A stretch of DNA of 63,040 nt from Bacillota bacterium (GCA_012523545.1 JAAYIH010000042.1:1-63040); one strand, 5' to 3'; positions 17,613 through 26,802 are shown, counted from the first letter of the stretch. The notes: generated by a model not told the origin, from the sequence alone. Program-made: numbers and translations.

Positions 17613-17722
17613 TCTCCGGTAAAAATTTCCCTGAATCCAGGCAAGAAAGAGGAATTGCACGCAATCAGGAGGCAAAAGGGGGGTAATCGGGGGGTAAAGG
17701 GAATTACTCTGGCAAAATCGGC

Positions 17723-17776
17723 TTGGACTACTACATGTTGTGGCTGATATAATACGCAGTACACTACATATAGTAT
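17723..17776 (+). promoter_or_regulatory. nrdJ promoter with two NrdR boxes
   Basis: Two 16-base sites fit the NrdR box consensus acaCwAtATaTwGtgt: 17728-17743 (core CTACATGTTG) and 17761-17776 (core CTACATATAG). Their cores start 33 bases apart, about three helical turns, as is usual for paired NrdR boxes. A TATAAT (17748-17753) lies between them, with TTGGAC upstream at 17723 (spacer 19). Repression of nrdJ by ATP/dATP-bound NrdR is inferred. No B12 riboswitch is visible. Confidence 0.78.
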
Positions 17777-17798
17777 AGCCAGGTAAGGAGGCAGGAGG

Positions 17799-19991
17799 AT
17801 GGAACTAAGCGAAAACGCCCGAACGGTATTGGAACGGCGGTACCTGCGCAAGGAAAACGGCAAAGTGGTGGAAACGCCTGAAGAAATGTTCAGGCGCGTT
17901 GCAGAAAATATCGCTATGGCCGAAGAAAATTACGATGGCGCGCGCCGGGAAGAGTGGGCGGAGAAGTTCTATGAACTCATGACCAGTCTGGATTTTATGC
18001 CCAACTCGCCCACGCTGATGAATGCCGGAAGGGAATTGCAGCAACTGGCCGCTTGCTTTGTGCTGCCGGTGGAAGACTCCATGGAACAGATCTTTGATTC
18101 CATAAAGCACGCGGCCCTGATACATAAAAGCGGCGGCGGCACCGGCTTTTCCTTTTCGCGACTGCGCCCCAAGAACGACATCGTGCAGTCCACGGGAGGC
18201 GTCGCCAGCGGCCCTGTGTCCTTCATGAAGGTCTTTAACGCCGCCACCGAGGCGGTCAAACAGGGCGGCACGCGCCGAGGCGCCAATATGGGTATATTGC
18301 GCGTCGATCACCCCGACATCCTCAGTTTTATCAGCGCCAAGGAAGACAATGAAGAGTTGACCAATTTCAATATCTCGGTGGCCCTGACGGAAGAGTTTAT
18401 GGAGGCTGTAAAGGCCGACCGGGAGTACCATTTAATCAATCCCAGGACGGGACAAGCCGAGTCCAGCTTAGAGGCCCAAAAAGTATTTGACAAAATCGTC
18501 GACGCTGCCTGGCGCAACGGTGAACCGGGGATAATCTTTTTGGACAGGATAAACAAAGACAATCCCACGCCGCAATTGGGCGAAATAGAAAGCACCAATC
18601 CCTGCGGCGAGCAGCCTCTCTTGCCCTACGAAGCCTGCAACTTGGGTTCGATAAATATTGCGCGCTTCGTCAAGGACGGCGGTATAGATTACCGGCGTTT
18701 GGAGCAGGTCATCCACGTGGCGGTGCGATTCCTGGACAACGTCATCGATATGAACAATTACCCGTTGCCCCAGATAAAGGAAATGGTTTTGGGCAACCGC
18801 AAAATTGGTCTCGGTATTATGGGTTTCGCCGACGCCCTTTTGCAACTGGGGATTCCTTACAACAGTTTCCAGGCTGTGGATTTGGCCAAAGAGCTGATGG
18901 AATTTATCCAGCGCACCAGCCGGGAAGCCTCGCGGCAGCTGGCCGAGGAACGGGGTGCCTACCCCAATTACAAGGGCAGCCGTCATGAGCAGCTGGGCAT
19001 GCCACCGCAACGCAACGCCACCACCACCACCATTGCGCCCACGGGCACCATCAGCATAATTGCATCCACGTCCAGCGGCATTGAGCCCATTTTTGCCCTT
19101 TGCTACCATCGCAATGTGCTGGACAACGACAAGCTGGTGGAGGTGCATCCCCTCTTTGCCAAAGTGGCCAGGGAACGCGGGTTTTATTCCGAAGAGCTGA
19201 TGGCCAGGATTGCCCGGCGCGGCAGCATACAGGGCATGGAAGAAGTTCCCGAAGATGTGCGCAGGATTTTTGTAACTGCCCATGACATCGAACCTTACTG
19301 GCACGTGCAGATTCAGGCGGCTTTCCAGCAGTACACTGACAATGCGGTTTCCAAAACCGTTAACTTGCCCCACGATGCCACCCGCGAAGACGTGGCCAAA
19401 GTCTTTACCCTGGCCTATGAGTTGGGTTGCAAGGGGGTTACCGTCTACCGCGACGGCAGCAGAGACAAGCAGGTGCTCAGCGTAGGTTCGGGGCAGAGCG
19501 CCGAAGGAGGCGGCATCGTCCCCCGCCCGCGGCCGGTAATAACCACCGGCAAGACCGAAAAGGTCAGGATCGGTTGCGGAAATCTGTACATCAGCGTCAA
19601 CTCTGATGAACACGGAATATGCGAGGTCTTTACCAACACCGGCAGGGGGGGAGGTTGCGCTTCCCAGTCTGAGGCCACCAGCCGTTTGGTTTCCATTGCC
19701 CTGCGTTCGGGCATATCTGTCGACAGCATCATCGAGCAGCTGCGGGGCATTCGCTGTGTAGCGTGCATACGCCGCCCGGGGGTAGAGGTCACTTCCTGTC
19801 CCGACGCCATCGCCAAAGTCCTCAAGAAAAACTACGATGCTTCCCCCACCGTTTCCCTGCAACAATTTTCCGACCCAATCGGGGTGGGCGGAGAAATTGC
19901 CGCTTCCAAGTGTCCGGATTGCGGGTCGGAAATCAACCACGAAGGCGGATGCACAATCTGCCTGAGCTGCGGGTATTCCCATTGCGGATAA
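17799..19991 (+). CDS. nrdJ: Adenosylcobalamin-dependent ribonucleotide reductase (class II)
   Basis: A 730-residue oxygen-independent reductase making dNTP precursors with a B12-derived radical. Motifs in order: NSPTLMNAG, the first redox cysteine in AACFVLPVEDS (C86), GGGTGFSFSRLRP, the radical-site NPCGE (267-271), PTGTISIIA, and a TSCPD domain (about residues 590-680). The C-terminal tail is cysteine-rich (CPDCG, CTICLSCGYSHC). Length is typical. ATG 17799 follows a GGAGG-rich leader. The NrdR boxes upstream and a terminator downstream make this a single-gene unit inserted between sipL and the cyanophycin genes. Confidence 0.96.
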   Translation: MELSENARTVLERRYLRKENGKVVETPEEMFRRVAENIAMAEENYDGARREEWAEKFYELMTSLDFMPNSPTLMNAGRELQQLAACFVLPVEDSMEQIFDSIKHAALIHKSGGGTGFSFSRLRPKNDIVQSTGGVASGPVSFMKVFNAATEAVKQGGTRRGANMGILRVDHPDILSFISAKEDNEELTNFNISVALTEEFMEAVKADREYHLINPRTGQAESSLEAQKVFDKIVDAAWRNGEPGIIFLDRINKDNPTPQLGEIESTNPCGEQPLLPYEACNLGSINIARFVKDGGIDYRRLEQVIHVAVRFLDNVIDMNNYPLPQIKEMVLGNRKIGLGIMGFADALLQLGIPYNSFQAVDLAKELMEFIQRTSREASRQLAEERGAYPNYKGSRHEQLGMPPQRNATTTTIAPTGTISIIASTSSGIEPIFALCYHRNVLDNDKLVEVHPLFAKVARERGFYSEELMARIARRGSIQGMEEVPEDVRRIFVTAHDIEPYWHVQIQAAFQQYTDNAVSKTVNLPHDATREDVAKVFTLAYELGCKGVTVYRDGSRDKQVLSVGSGQSAEGGGIVPRPRPVITTGKTEKVRIGCGNLYISVNSDEHGICEVFTNTGRGGGCASQSEATSRLVSIALRSGISVDSIIEQLRGIRCVACIRRPGVEVTSCPDAIAKVLKKNYDASPTVSLQQFSDPIGVGGEIAASKCPDCGSEINHEGGCTICLSCGYSHCG

Positions 19992-19996
19992 CAAGA

Positions 19997-20026
19997 CCGG
20001 GCTGCTGAGCCAGCCCGGCCTTTTTT
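19997..20026 (+). terminator. Terminator of nrdJ
   Basis: CCGGGCTG / CAGCCCGG (19997-20004 with 20011-20018), loop CTGAGC, followed by CC and TTTTTT. Confidence 0.9.
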
Positions 20027-20102
20027 GTGCCTGCGCTGCCGTATACCCATTGCCCTGGAGCAAATAATAATTTGAGACAGCGTTTTAGGGAGGCAGGGAG
20101 CA

Positions 20103-20927
20103 TTGAGCGACGCAGTGGACGGCACTTTGCTGATAATTGGCGGCGCCGAGGACAAACAGGGCGAGTGCCGGATACTAAAGGAATTCATCCGCCTGACGGA
20201 GGCCCGGGGCGGGGGCATAGTCATCATGACGGCTGCCACCCAGTATCCGGAAAAAGTCAGCAGTGAATACATAAATATATTTAAACGCCTGGGCGCCGAC
20301 AAAGTGCTGAGCCTGGACATTTCCTCCCGTCGGCAGGCGCAGCGCCCCGAAACCAAGGAAATCATCCTTTCTGCGGGCGGCATCTTTTTTACGGGGGGGG
20401 ACCAGCTGAGAATTACCGGCATCCTGGGGGGCACGGCGGCAGACTGGGCCCTCCACGAAGCCTACAGGCGCGGGACGGTGATAGCCGGCACCAGCGCCGG
20501 GGCATCGGTGATGAGCGCCACAATGATCGTAGGCGGGGACAACGACAGCCCTCCCCAGCAGAGCACCATCAGCATGGGGCCGGGAATGGGCCTGGTGCGG
20601 GGGGTGGTAATCGATCAGCATTTTGCCCAGCGGGGGAGGCTGGGCAGATTGGTGGCCGCCGTTGCACAGCAGCCGGCGACGCTCGGGATTGGGCTGGATG
20701 AAGATACTGCTGTTGTCATCAACAGCAAAGGCGAGATGAGGGTTCTGGGCTCTCAAACAGTCACCATTGTCGACTGCTACGGTTGTGAGCATACAAATAT
20801 CTCCGAAGCCGAGCCCCGGCAACCTCTGGCCCTTACCGAAATAAAGGTGCACATCTTGCCGCAGGGCTACGGCTTTGACTTGCAGGAGCGCAGGCCAATT
20901 CTTAAAGACGAGGATGAGGCCCAGTGA
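20103..20927 (+). CDS. cphB: Cyanophycinase
   Basis: A 274-residue serine exopeptidase (S51 family) that cleaves cyanophycin to beta-Asp-Arg dipeptides. It shows the nucleophile elbow AGTSAGAS (serine 131) and the FTGGDQ motif. It starts at TTG 20103 behind GGGAGG. Its last codon overlaps the start of cphA (GTGA), the usual gene pair. It is predicted cytosolic, with no signal peptide. Confidence 0.94.
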   Translation: MSDAVDGTLLIIGGAEDKQGECRILKEFIRLTEARGGGIVIMTAATQYPEKVSSEYINIFKRLGADKVLSLDISSRRQAQRPETKEIILSAGGIFFTGGDQLRITGILGGTAADWALHEAYRRGTVIAGTSAGASVMSATMIVGGDNDSPPQQSTISMGPGMGLVRGVVIDQHFAQRGRLGRLVAAVAQQPATLGIGLDEDTAVVINSKGEMRVLGSQTVTIVDCYGCEHTNISEAEPRQPLALTEIKVHILPQGYGFDLQERRPILKDEDEAQ

Positions 20928-23512
20928 AAATTGTGGAATCCCGGTTTTTTGCGGGTATAAATATTCACTGCTACAAACCGGTTCTTGAAGCAATAGTGGA
21001 TTTGGAGGCCCTGGCAGGGAAGTCAACCAGCCAGTTCCCCGAATTTGCTCCGGCCCTGGTGGGGTTGATGCCCGGCCTCAAAGAACATGTATGCGGTATA
21101 GGCCGGCGGGGCGGATTTTGGCTGCGTTTGCGCAAGGGCACGTACTTTGGCCATGTGGTGGAACACGTAGCCATCGAGTTGCTCAACATGGCCGGGTACC
21201 AAGCCAGCTACGGCAAGACGCGGGCTGCGGAAAAGGAGGGGCTGTACACCATTGTCATCCAGTGCCAATGGCCCAAATCCGCTTTGCTGGCCTTGTCCAT
21301 GGCCATAACGCTGACAGAGGAGCTGTTGCGGGGCGAGGGCCCGGAGCAGGTCGACATCGCTCCGCTGGAAAAACAGTTGCTGCAAGAAATGCCGGGCCCC
21401 AGCACCCAGGCCATTATTGATGCTGCCAGGAGCCGCGGAATACCCGTCAAACTCATGGAACACGGCAGCCTGCTGCGCCTGGGAACCGGGAAGTACCGGC
21501 AATTCGTAGCGGCTACCATAACCGGTCGGACGCCGTGCATCGGGGTCGACATAGCCTGCGACAAGACCCTGACCAAGAAAATACTGGCCGAGGCCATGAT
21601 ACCCACTCCGCGGGGCGCAATAGCCCGGGATGAGGAGCATGCGCTGGAAATTGCCCGGGAATTGGGGGGCATGGTGGTGGTCAAGCCTGCCGACGGCAAC
21701 CAGGGCAAAGGCGTCAGCCTTAATCTGCAAAGCGAAGCGGAAATCCGGTCGGCCTATAAAGTGGCCCAAAACTACAGTGCCAAAATCCTGGTGGAAGAAC
21801 AGATATTCGGCCGGCACTATCGCATCCTGGTGGTCAACAACCGCGTGGAAGCCGTTTCGGAACGGTTCCCGGCCCGGGTGGTGGGGGACGGCATTCATTC
21901 CATCAAGGATCTGATTGAAATAGAGAACCGTAACCCTTTGCGGGGAGAAGAACATGAGAAGCCGCTGACAAAAATTAAAGTGGATCAGGTTGTTTTCAAT
22001 GTCCTGGCCAGGCAAAACCTGACCATGAACTATGTCCCCCAACGGGGCGAAGAAATAAACCTCAGAGACAACGCCAACCTCAGCACAGGCGGCACCGCCG
22101 CAGATGTCACCGACGACATACACGAGGAAAACAAAATTCTTGCGTGCCGGATTGCCAGGCTGTTGGACCTGGACGTGGCCGGGATTGACGTGGTAACCGA
22201 GGATATCGCCCAGCCCTTGCTGGCAGGCCGGGGGGCTGTCATCGAGGTCAACGCCGCACCGGGCATTCGCATGCACCTGTTCCCGGCCAGGGGGCAGAGG
22301 CGGCCTGTCGGGGATGCCATTGTCGATTATTTGTTTCCCTGGCAGCGCAGGCACAGCATACCCTTGCTGAGCGTAACGGGGACCAACGGCAAGACCACCA
22401 CTTCCCGGCTGATAGCCCACGCCTTTTCACGCCAGGGCAAAAAGGTCGGCCTGGCCTGCACCGACGGCATATACATCGACGGGATTTGCATCAATGCCGG
22501 CGACAACACCGGGCCAGTGAGCGCCGATGTCGTCCTCTCCGATCCCGCCGTGGAGGTGGCAGTGCTGGAAACGGCGCGGGGGGGGCTGGTGCGCAAGGGC
22601 CTGGGTTATACCGAAGCCGATGTCGCCGTTGCCACCAATATTTCCTCCGATCATTTGGGTTGTGACGGCATCAACACCCTGGAAGAATTATGCCATGTCA
22701 AGTCCCTGGTGGTGGAGACGGTGCGCCCCGACGGTTACGCCATATTAAATGCAGACGATGAACGGGTGCTGGCCATGGCCGCAAAATGCCCCGGGCAAAT
22801 CATTATGTTTTCCCTGGCAGCCCAGGGGAACAGGGCTTTGGCCAAGCACCTGGCGGCGGGGGGACGGGGTGTCATCGTCGAGGACGGAGCGATAGTGCTG
22901 GTGGAGGGCAACAGGCGGGACCGCCTGGCGGAGCTGGGCTCTGTTCCCATTACCTTTGGCGGCAGGGCCCGCTACAATGTGGCCAACTGTTTGGCTGCGG
23001 CAGGCGCTTTGTGGGGCATGGGAATGGAAAAAGAAGACATCGCCGCGGGTCTCTGCAGCTTTGATGCCCGCCGTCATAACCCGGGCCGGACAAATATCTA
23101 CGACCTGGGCACCTGCAGGGTTATACTGGACTACGGTCACAATTACGAAGGTTATCGCCACGTCCTTGACCTGATGAATTCCATGGTGCCGCAGCGCAAG
23201 GTCGGTGTGGTGGGCGTGCCCGGTGACCGCCGGGATGCGGACATCATTGCTGTAGGCAAACTGTGCGGGCAACAGCTGGACTGCATATACATTAAAGAAG
23301 ACCAGGATCTGCGCGGCAGGAAACGCGGCGAGGTTGCGGGTTTGTTGCGCCGGGGCATTGAGCAGGCGGAGAGAAAGCCTCAGGTTGAAGAAATTTACTG
23401 TGAACGGGAAGCCCTGGAATCCGCCGTCAGCCGGCATCAGCCTGGCGACCTCATTGTCGTCTTTTACGAGCGGCTGGATGCGCTGCTGTCCGTGCTGGAA
23501 AAATTTAATTGA
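20924..23512 (+). CDS. cphA: Cyanophycin synthetase
   Basis: An 862-residue ligase polymerising Asp and Arg into cyanophycin. The N-terminal domain (about 1-160) is followed by an ATP-grasp domain (about 200-470, with VVKPADGNQGKGVSLNL) and a Mur-ligase-like domain (about 485-860, with the P-loop SVTGTNGKTTTSRL). Length is normal. GTG 20924 overlaps the cphB stop, so synthesis and breakdown genes are translationally coupled. In a spore former the polymer may be a nitrogen reserve; this is inference. Confidence 0.95.
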   Translation: MKIVESRFFAGINIHCYKPVLEAIVDLEALAGKSTSQFPEFAPALVGLMPGLKEHVCGIGRRGGFWLRLRKGTYFGHVVEHVAIELLNMAGYQASYGKTRAAEKEGLYTIVIQCQWPKSALLALSMAITLTEELLRGEGPEQVDIAPLEKQLLQEMPGPSTQAIIDAARSRGIPVKLMEHGSLLRLGTGKYRQFVAATITGRTPCIGVDIACDKTLTKKILAEAMIPTPRGAIARDEEHALEIARELGGMVVVKPADGNQGKGVSLNLQSEAEIRSAYKVAQNYSAKILVEEQIFGRHYRILVVNNRVEAVSERFPARVVGDGIHSIKDLIEIENRNPLRGEEHEKPLTKIKVDQVVFNVLARQNLTMNYVPQRGEEINLRDNANLSTGGTAADVTDDIHEENKILACRIARLLDLDVAGIDVVTEDIAQPLLAGRGAVIEVNAAPGIRMHLFPARGQRRPVGDAIVDYLFPWQRRHSIPLLSVTGTNGKTTTSRLIAHAFSRQGKKVGLACTDGIYIDGICINAGDNTGPVSADVVLSDPAVEVAVLETARGGLVRKGLGYTEADVAVATNISSDHLGCDGINTLEELCHVKSLVVETVRPDGYAILNADDERVLAMAAKCPGQIIMFSLAAQGNRALAKHLAAGGRGVIVEDGAIVLVEGNRRDRLAELGSVPITFGGRARYNVANCLAAAGALWGMGMEKEDIAAGLCSFDARRHNPGRTNIYDLGTCRVILDYGHNYEGYRHVLDLMNSMVPQRKVGVVGVPGDRRDADIIAVGKLCGQQLDCIYIKEDQDLRGRKRGEVAGLLRRGIEQAERKPQVEEIYCEREALESAVSRHQPGDLIVVFYERLDALLSVLEKFN

Positions 23513-23580
23513 GCCCGGCCGGGGGGCAGGAATTTGCCGGCAGCGGGGGAATTATACTAGTATGGCATGGGAGGGGTATA

Positions 23581-24444
23581 ATGAGGGAGTCTATATTTAT
23601 CAAAGCACCGGCAAAGATCAATCTCTCTTTGGATATAATCGGCCGCAGACCGGACGGTTTCCACCTGGTGGAAATGGTAATGCAGACCATCTCCCTCTGC
23701 GACCACATCACCCTGGAAGCTGCGGACGGCGCCATACACTTGCACTGCTCCCATCCTTTTGTGCCTGCCGGTTCCGGCAACATAGTGTGGAAAGCTGCGC
23801 ATTTGCTCAAGAGTACATATGGCTCGGCGGAAATGGGCGCAGTTATAACGGTGGAGAAGCACATCCCGGTTTCCGCCGGCCTGGGCGGGGGCAGCAGCGA
23901 TGCTGCGGCAGTACTGAAGGGGCTTAACGAACTTTGGGATTTACGTCTCAGCCCGGCGCAACTGGCGGAACTGGGCCTGCGCCTGGGCGCCGATGTCCCC
24001 TTTTGCCTGCAGGGAGGAACTGCCCTGGCCCGGGGCATTGGCGAGGAGCTCACGCCGGTTGCTCCTCCCCCCAGCCTGTGGGTGGTATTGCTCAAACCCA
24101 ACATGGGGGTGTCCACCGGCGAAGTCTACCGGGAGTTCGTGCAAGGCAGAGTGCGGACAAGGCCGGACACGCAGAGGCTGGTTTCGGCACTGGAGGCAGG
24201 CGATTACCAGGCCATGGCAGAGTCCATGGCCAACGTCCTGGAATCGGTTACTTTTCGCCGCTTCCCCATCCTGCGCCGCTTGAAGCAAAAGGCGCTGGAA
24301 TTGGGGGCGCTGGCAGCTATGATGTCGGGAAGCGGCCCCACCATCTTTGCCCTGACCCCGGAGTACAAGCGGGCTGCGGCCATATACAACAGGTTGCGTC
24401 ACCAAGTGGAGTTCGCTCATATTACAACGTTTTGGGAGGAGTAA
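23581..24444 (+). CDS. ispE: 4-(cytidine 5'-diphospho)-2-C-methyl-D-erythritol kinase
   Basis: A 287-residue GHMP kinase of the non-mevalonate isoprenoid pathway. It has the substrate-site lysine in KAPAKINLSLDI, the ATP loop PVSAGLGGGSSDAA and the C-terminal MMSGSGPTIFAL. ATG 23581 follows GGGAGGGG; a longer in-frame extension back to 23509 has no ribosome site. Its position downstream of veg/sipL is conserved in Firmicutes. Confidence 0.96.
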   Translation: MRESIFIKAPAKINLSLDIIGRRPDGFHLVEMVMQTISLCDHITLEAADGAIHLHCSHPFVPAGSGNIVWKAAHLLKSTYGSAEMGAVITVEKHIPVSAGLGGGSSDAAAVLKGLNELWDLRLSPAQLAELGLRLGADVPFCLQGGTALARGIGEELTPVAPPPSLWVVLLKPNMGVSTGEVYREFVQGRVRTRPDTQRLVSALEAGDYQAMAESMANVLESVTFRRFPILRRLKQKALELGALAAMMSGSGPTIFALTPEYKRAAAIYNRLRHQVEFAHITTFWEE

Positions 24445-24448
24445 GAAT

Positions 24449-25198
24449 ATGGACCCGGTATATGCAGTGGTCCTGGCTGGAGACAGTGAGGACAGCAAAA
24501 TTGTTAAAGGAGCTGTCATCCCCAACAAGGCTTTTATGCAAATCAACGGGCGCAATATGGTGGAATACGTCCTGGATTGCTTGAAGCGCACCAGGGGAAT
24601 TGCCGACATAGCAGTCCTGGGCCCCGCCGACAGGATTAACGCCAGGGATTGGGGCGTCCGGTGCATTCCCCAGCAGGGGGATATGATTGCCAATGTGGTC
24701 GCCGCCGCCGAGATTTACAAAGACGGGTGGCTGCTCCTGAGCTCATGCGACATTCCCCTGCTGACGCCACAGGCCGTTGAGGACTTTGTGGCCAATTGCC
24801 GCGGGGCCGAAATGTACTATCCATTGGTGGCCCGGGCGGATTGCGAAAAAATATTCCCCGACATGCAACGGACATGGGTCAGCCTGAAGGACGGCGTTTA
24901 TACCGGGGGCAACCTGGTGTTGATCAGGACCAGCCAGGTCAAAGTCGCTGCCGAGCCGGCCAGGGCCTTTTTCGAAGCCCGCAAAAGCCCGTTGCAGCTG
25001 GCCGGGCTGATTGGTCCGGGCACCTTGCTCAAGCTGGTGATGCGGCGCCTGACCATTGCCGAAGTGGAGAAAAAGATGAGCAAGATCCTGGGTATTGCCT
25101 GCAAGGCGGTGCTCACTGCATATCCCGAAATCGGCGCCGATGTGGATAAAGAGAGCGATTACAACCTTATCAGCGCCAGGCTCAGGATGGCCAGATAA
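24449..25198 (+). CDS. MobA-like nucleotidyltransferase of unknown substrate
   Basis: A 249-residue protein with an NTP-transferase fold. The N-terminus YAVVLAGDSEDSK is a variant of the usual LAGGxGxRMG loop, the lysine is in IPNKAFMQING, and DIPLLTPQAVEDF resembles the metal-binding block. The remainder (about 150-249) is not familiar to me. The loop lacks the typical double glycine and arginine, so the substrate may be unusual. It sits where purR stands in B. subtilis, 4 bases after ispE, and its stop overlaps the start region of ilvA. Molybdenum cofactor chemistry is possible but not shown. Confidence 0.7.
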   Translation: MDPVYAVVLAGDSEDSKIVKGAVIPNKAFMQINGRNMVEYVLDCLKRTRGIADIAVLGPADRINARDWGVRCIPQQGDMIANVVAAAEIYKDGWLLLSSCDIPLLTPQAVEDFVANCRGAEMYYPLVARADCEKIFPDMQRTWVSLKDGVYTGGNLVLIRTSQVKVAAEPARAFFEARKSPLQLAGLIGPGTLLKLVMRRLTIAEVEKKMSKILGIACKAVLTAYPEIGADVDKESDYNLISARLRMAR

Positions 25199-25224
25199 TG
25201 CCGCTCCCGGGGAGGAGGGGGAAA

Positions 25225-26424
25225 ATGACGGTATCTTTGGCGGATGTGGAAGCGGCCAGGGCAAAGATTCGCGGCGTTATCAGACAAACGCCGTTGCGCC
25301 GGTCGGAGACTTTGAGCAGAATGGCTGGGTTTCCGATTTACGTTAAGATGGAAAACCAGCAAAAGACCGGCTCCTTCAAATTAAGGGGTGCGGTCAACAG
25401 AATTCTGGGCCGCGTCGGGGACAGGGGCGTCATTGCCGCTTCGGCCGGCAACCATGCGCAGGGAGTGGCCTATGCCGCCCAGCGGGCCGGCGTGCCGGCT
25501 GTTATTGTGATGCCCAAGGGGGCCTCCATAACCAAAGCAGATGCCACGCGGAACTATGGCGCCCGGGTGATTCAGGAAGGAGATAATTACGACGAGTGCT
25601 TTCAGATTGCCTGGCGCATGGCGGAGGCGGAGGGCTATGAATACATACATGCCTTTGATGACCCGCTGATCATTGCCGGTCAGGGCACCATTGCCCTGGA
25701 GGTGCTGGAAACGCAACCGGAGATCCGCCAACTGGTGGTTCCCATCGGCGGGGGCGGTCTGATTTCCGGAATTGCCGTCGCCGCCAAAGCGCTGAACCCG
25801 TCCGTCAGGGTGGTGGGAGTCCAGGCCCGGGGCGCCGACGCCGTGTTTCAGACCTTTCGCCAGGGTACATTAGTTGAGGCCGACATCGTCACCGCCCTGG
25901 CCGACGGAATTGCCATCAAAAAACCGGGGCAGCTGACATCAGAACTCATATGGGAATATGTCGACGACGTGCTTACCGTCAGCGACGAAGAAATCGCCTC
26001 GGCAATGCTGGCGGCACTGGAGCGGCTGAAGACATTGGTGGAGGGGGCCGGCGCAGCCGCATTGGCGGCGGCGCTGTACAGGAAAGGTTTGTTGTCTCCT
26101 CTGCCTACTGCCGTCGTCCTCAGCGGCGGCAATGTGGATGCCAACATAATTGCCCATATCATCCAGCGGGGCCTGGTGCAAACCGGCCGCCTGGCCACCC
26201 TGGAGGTCAGCATTCCCGATAAACCCGGCAATCTGCACAGGGTCCTGGACGTTATTTCCCGACAGGGGGCAAATGTCATTTCCGTGGTTCATGAACGCCT
26301 GGGGCAGGAAGTACCCCTGGGCTGGACCAGTGTTACCCTGACTCTGGAGACCAGAAACCGGGAACACATCGAAAGGCTGCAGAATGCCTTGCACGAACAG
26401 GGATTAAAAGTAAAAATAAGTTAA
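25225..26424 (+). CDS. ilvA: Threonine ammonia-lyase, catabolic type with ACT domain
   Basis: A 399-residue PLP enzyme converting threonine to 2-oxobutanoate and ammonia. Landmarks are the Schiff-base lysine in TGSFKLRGA, ASAGNHAQGVAYAA, the phosphate-binding GGGGLISGIA and a single C-terminal ACT domain (about residues 325-399). The one-ACT layout resembles TdcB-ACT forms rather than E. coli biosynthetic IlvA. ATG 25225 follows GGGGAGGAGG; the ATG at 25198 has no ribosome site. It may be co-transcribed with the nucleotidyltransferase. Confidence 0.93.
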   Translation: MTVSLADVEAARAKIRGVIRQTPLRRSETLSRMAGFPIYVKMENQQKTGSFKLRGAVNRILGRVGDRGVIAASAGNHAQGVAYAAQRAGVPAVIVMPKGASITKADATRNYGARVIQEGDNYDECFQIAWRMAEAEGYEYIHAFDDPLIIAGQGTIALEVLETQPEIRQLVVPIGGGGLISGIAVAAKALNPSVRVVGVQARGADAVFQTFRQGTLVEADIVTALADGIAIKKPGQLTSELIWEYVDDVLTVSDEEIASAMLAALERLKTLVEGAGAAALAAALYRKGLLSPLPTAVVLSGGNVDANIIAHIIQRGLVQTGRLATLEVSIPDKPGNLHRVLDVISRQGANVISVVHERLGQEVPLGWTSVTLTLETRNREHIERLQNALHEQGLKVKIS

Positions 26425-26440
26425 AAATTTCATTAACCTT

Positions 26441-26467
26441 GCAGGGATTTCATGCTAAATGCAGAAT
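26441..26467 (+). promoter_or_regulatory. SigH promoter of spoVG
   Basis: GCAGGGATT (26441-26449), 11 bases, GCAGAAT (26461-26467). This fits the SigH consensus RnAGGAwWW-N11/12-RnnGAAT with one mismatch in the -35. spoVG is the classic SigH gene in B. subtilis. Confidence 0.75.
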
Positions 26468-26504
26468 AGTATATTATGACTTAATTATTCAAGGTGGTGA
26501 AATC

Positions 26505-26774
26505 GTGAATATTACAGACATCCGCATCAGAAGGGTTAATTCGGCCGGCAGGATGAAGGCAGTGGTTTCGGTTACCTTTGATGATCAGTTCGTCGTCCAC
26601 GATATCAAGGTTGTAGAAGGCAATAACGGCTACTTTGTCGCCATGCCGAGCCGCAAGGGCGCAGACGGCGAGTTCAGAGATGTGGCCCACCCCATTACCA
26701 CGGAAACCAGAAACATGCTGCAGACGATGATTCTGGAGGCCTACAACCAGCTGGAAGTTGCTGAAGAAGCTTAG
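26505..26774 (+). CDS. spoVG: Septation regulator SpoVG
   Basis: An 89-residue SpoVG: NITDIRIRRVN at the start, then the conserved GYFVAMPSRK and FRDVAHPI. It binds nucleic acids and affects septation, capsule and virulence genes in various Firmicutes. The start is GTG 26505, with GGTGGTG upstream; the in-frame extension to 26439 would overlap the promoter and is rejected. It is monocistronic, between a SigH promoter and a terminator, ahead of glmU as in Bacillus. Confidence 0.96.
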   Translation: MNITDIRIRRVNSAGRMKAVVSVTFDDQFVVHDIKVVEGNNGYFVAMPSRKGADGEFRDVAHPITTETRNMLQTMILEAYNQLEVAEEA

Positions 26775-26797
26775 AGGAGCCGGTGCTCCTTTTTTTG
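26775..26797 (+). terminator. Terminator of spoVG
   Basis: AGGAGC / GCTCCT with loop CGGT, then TTTTTTT, directly after the stop codon. Confidence 0.88.
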
Positions 26798-26802
26798 TTT
26801 TC

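Noticed and set aside
17678-17701. G-rich direct repeat (GGGGGGTAATC, then GGGGGGTAAA) as a G-quadruplex
   Set aside because: Only three clear G runs lie close together, and the site is upstream of the nrdJ promoter. No function can be argued.
17588-17798. Cobalamin riboswitch upstream of the B12-dependent reductase
   Set aside because: No B12-box-like sequence is visible, and the stretch between promoter and start codon is too short.
23534-23558. Promoter for ispE (TTGCCG / TATACT)
   Set aside because: The spacer is only 13 bases, too short for a SigA promoter.
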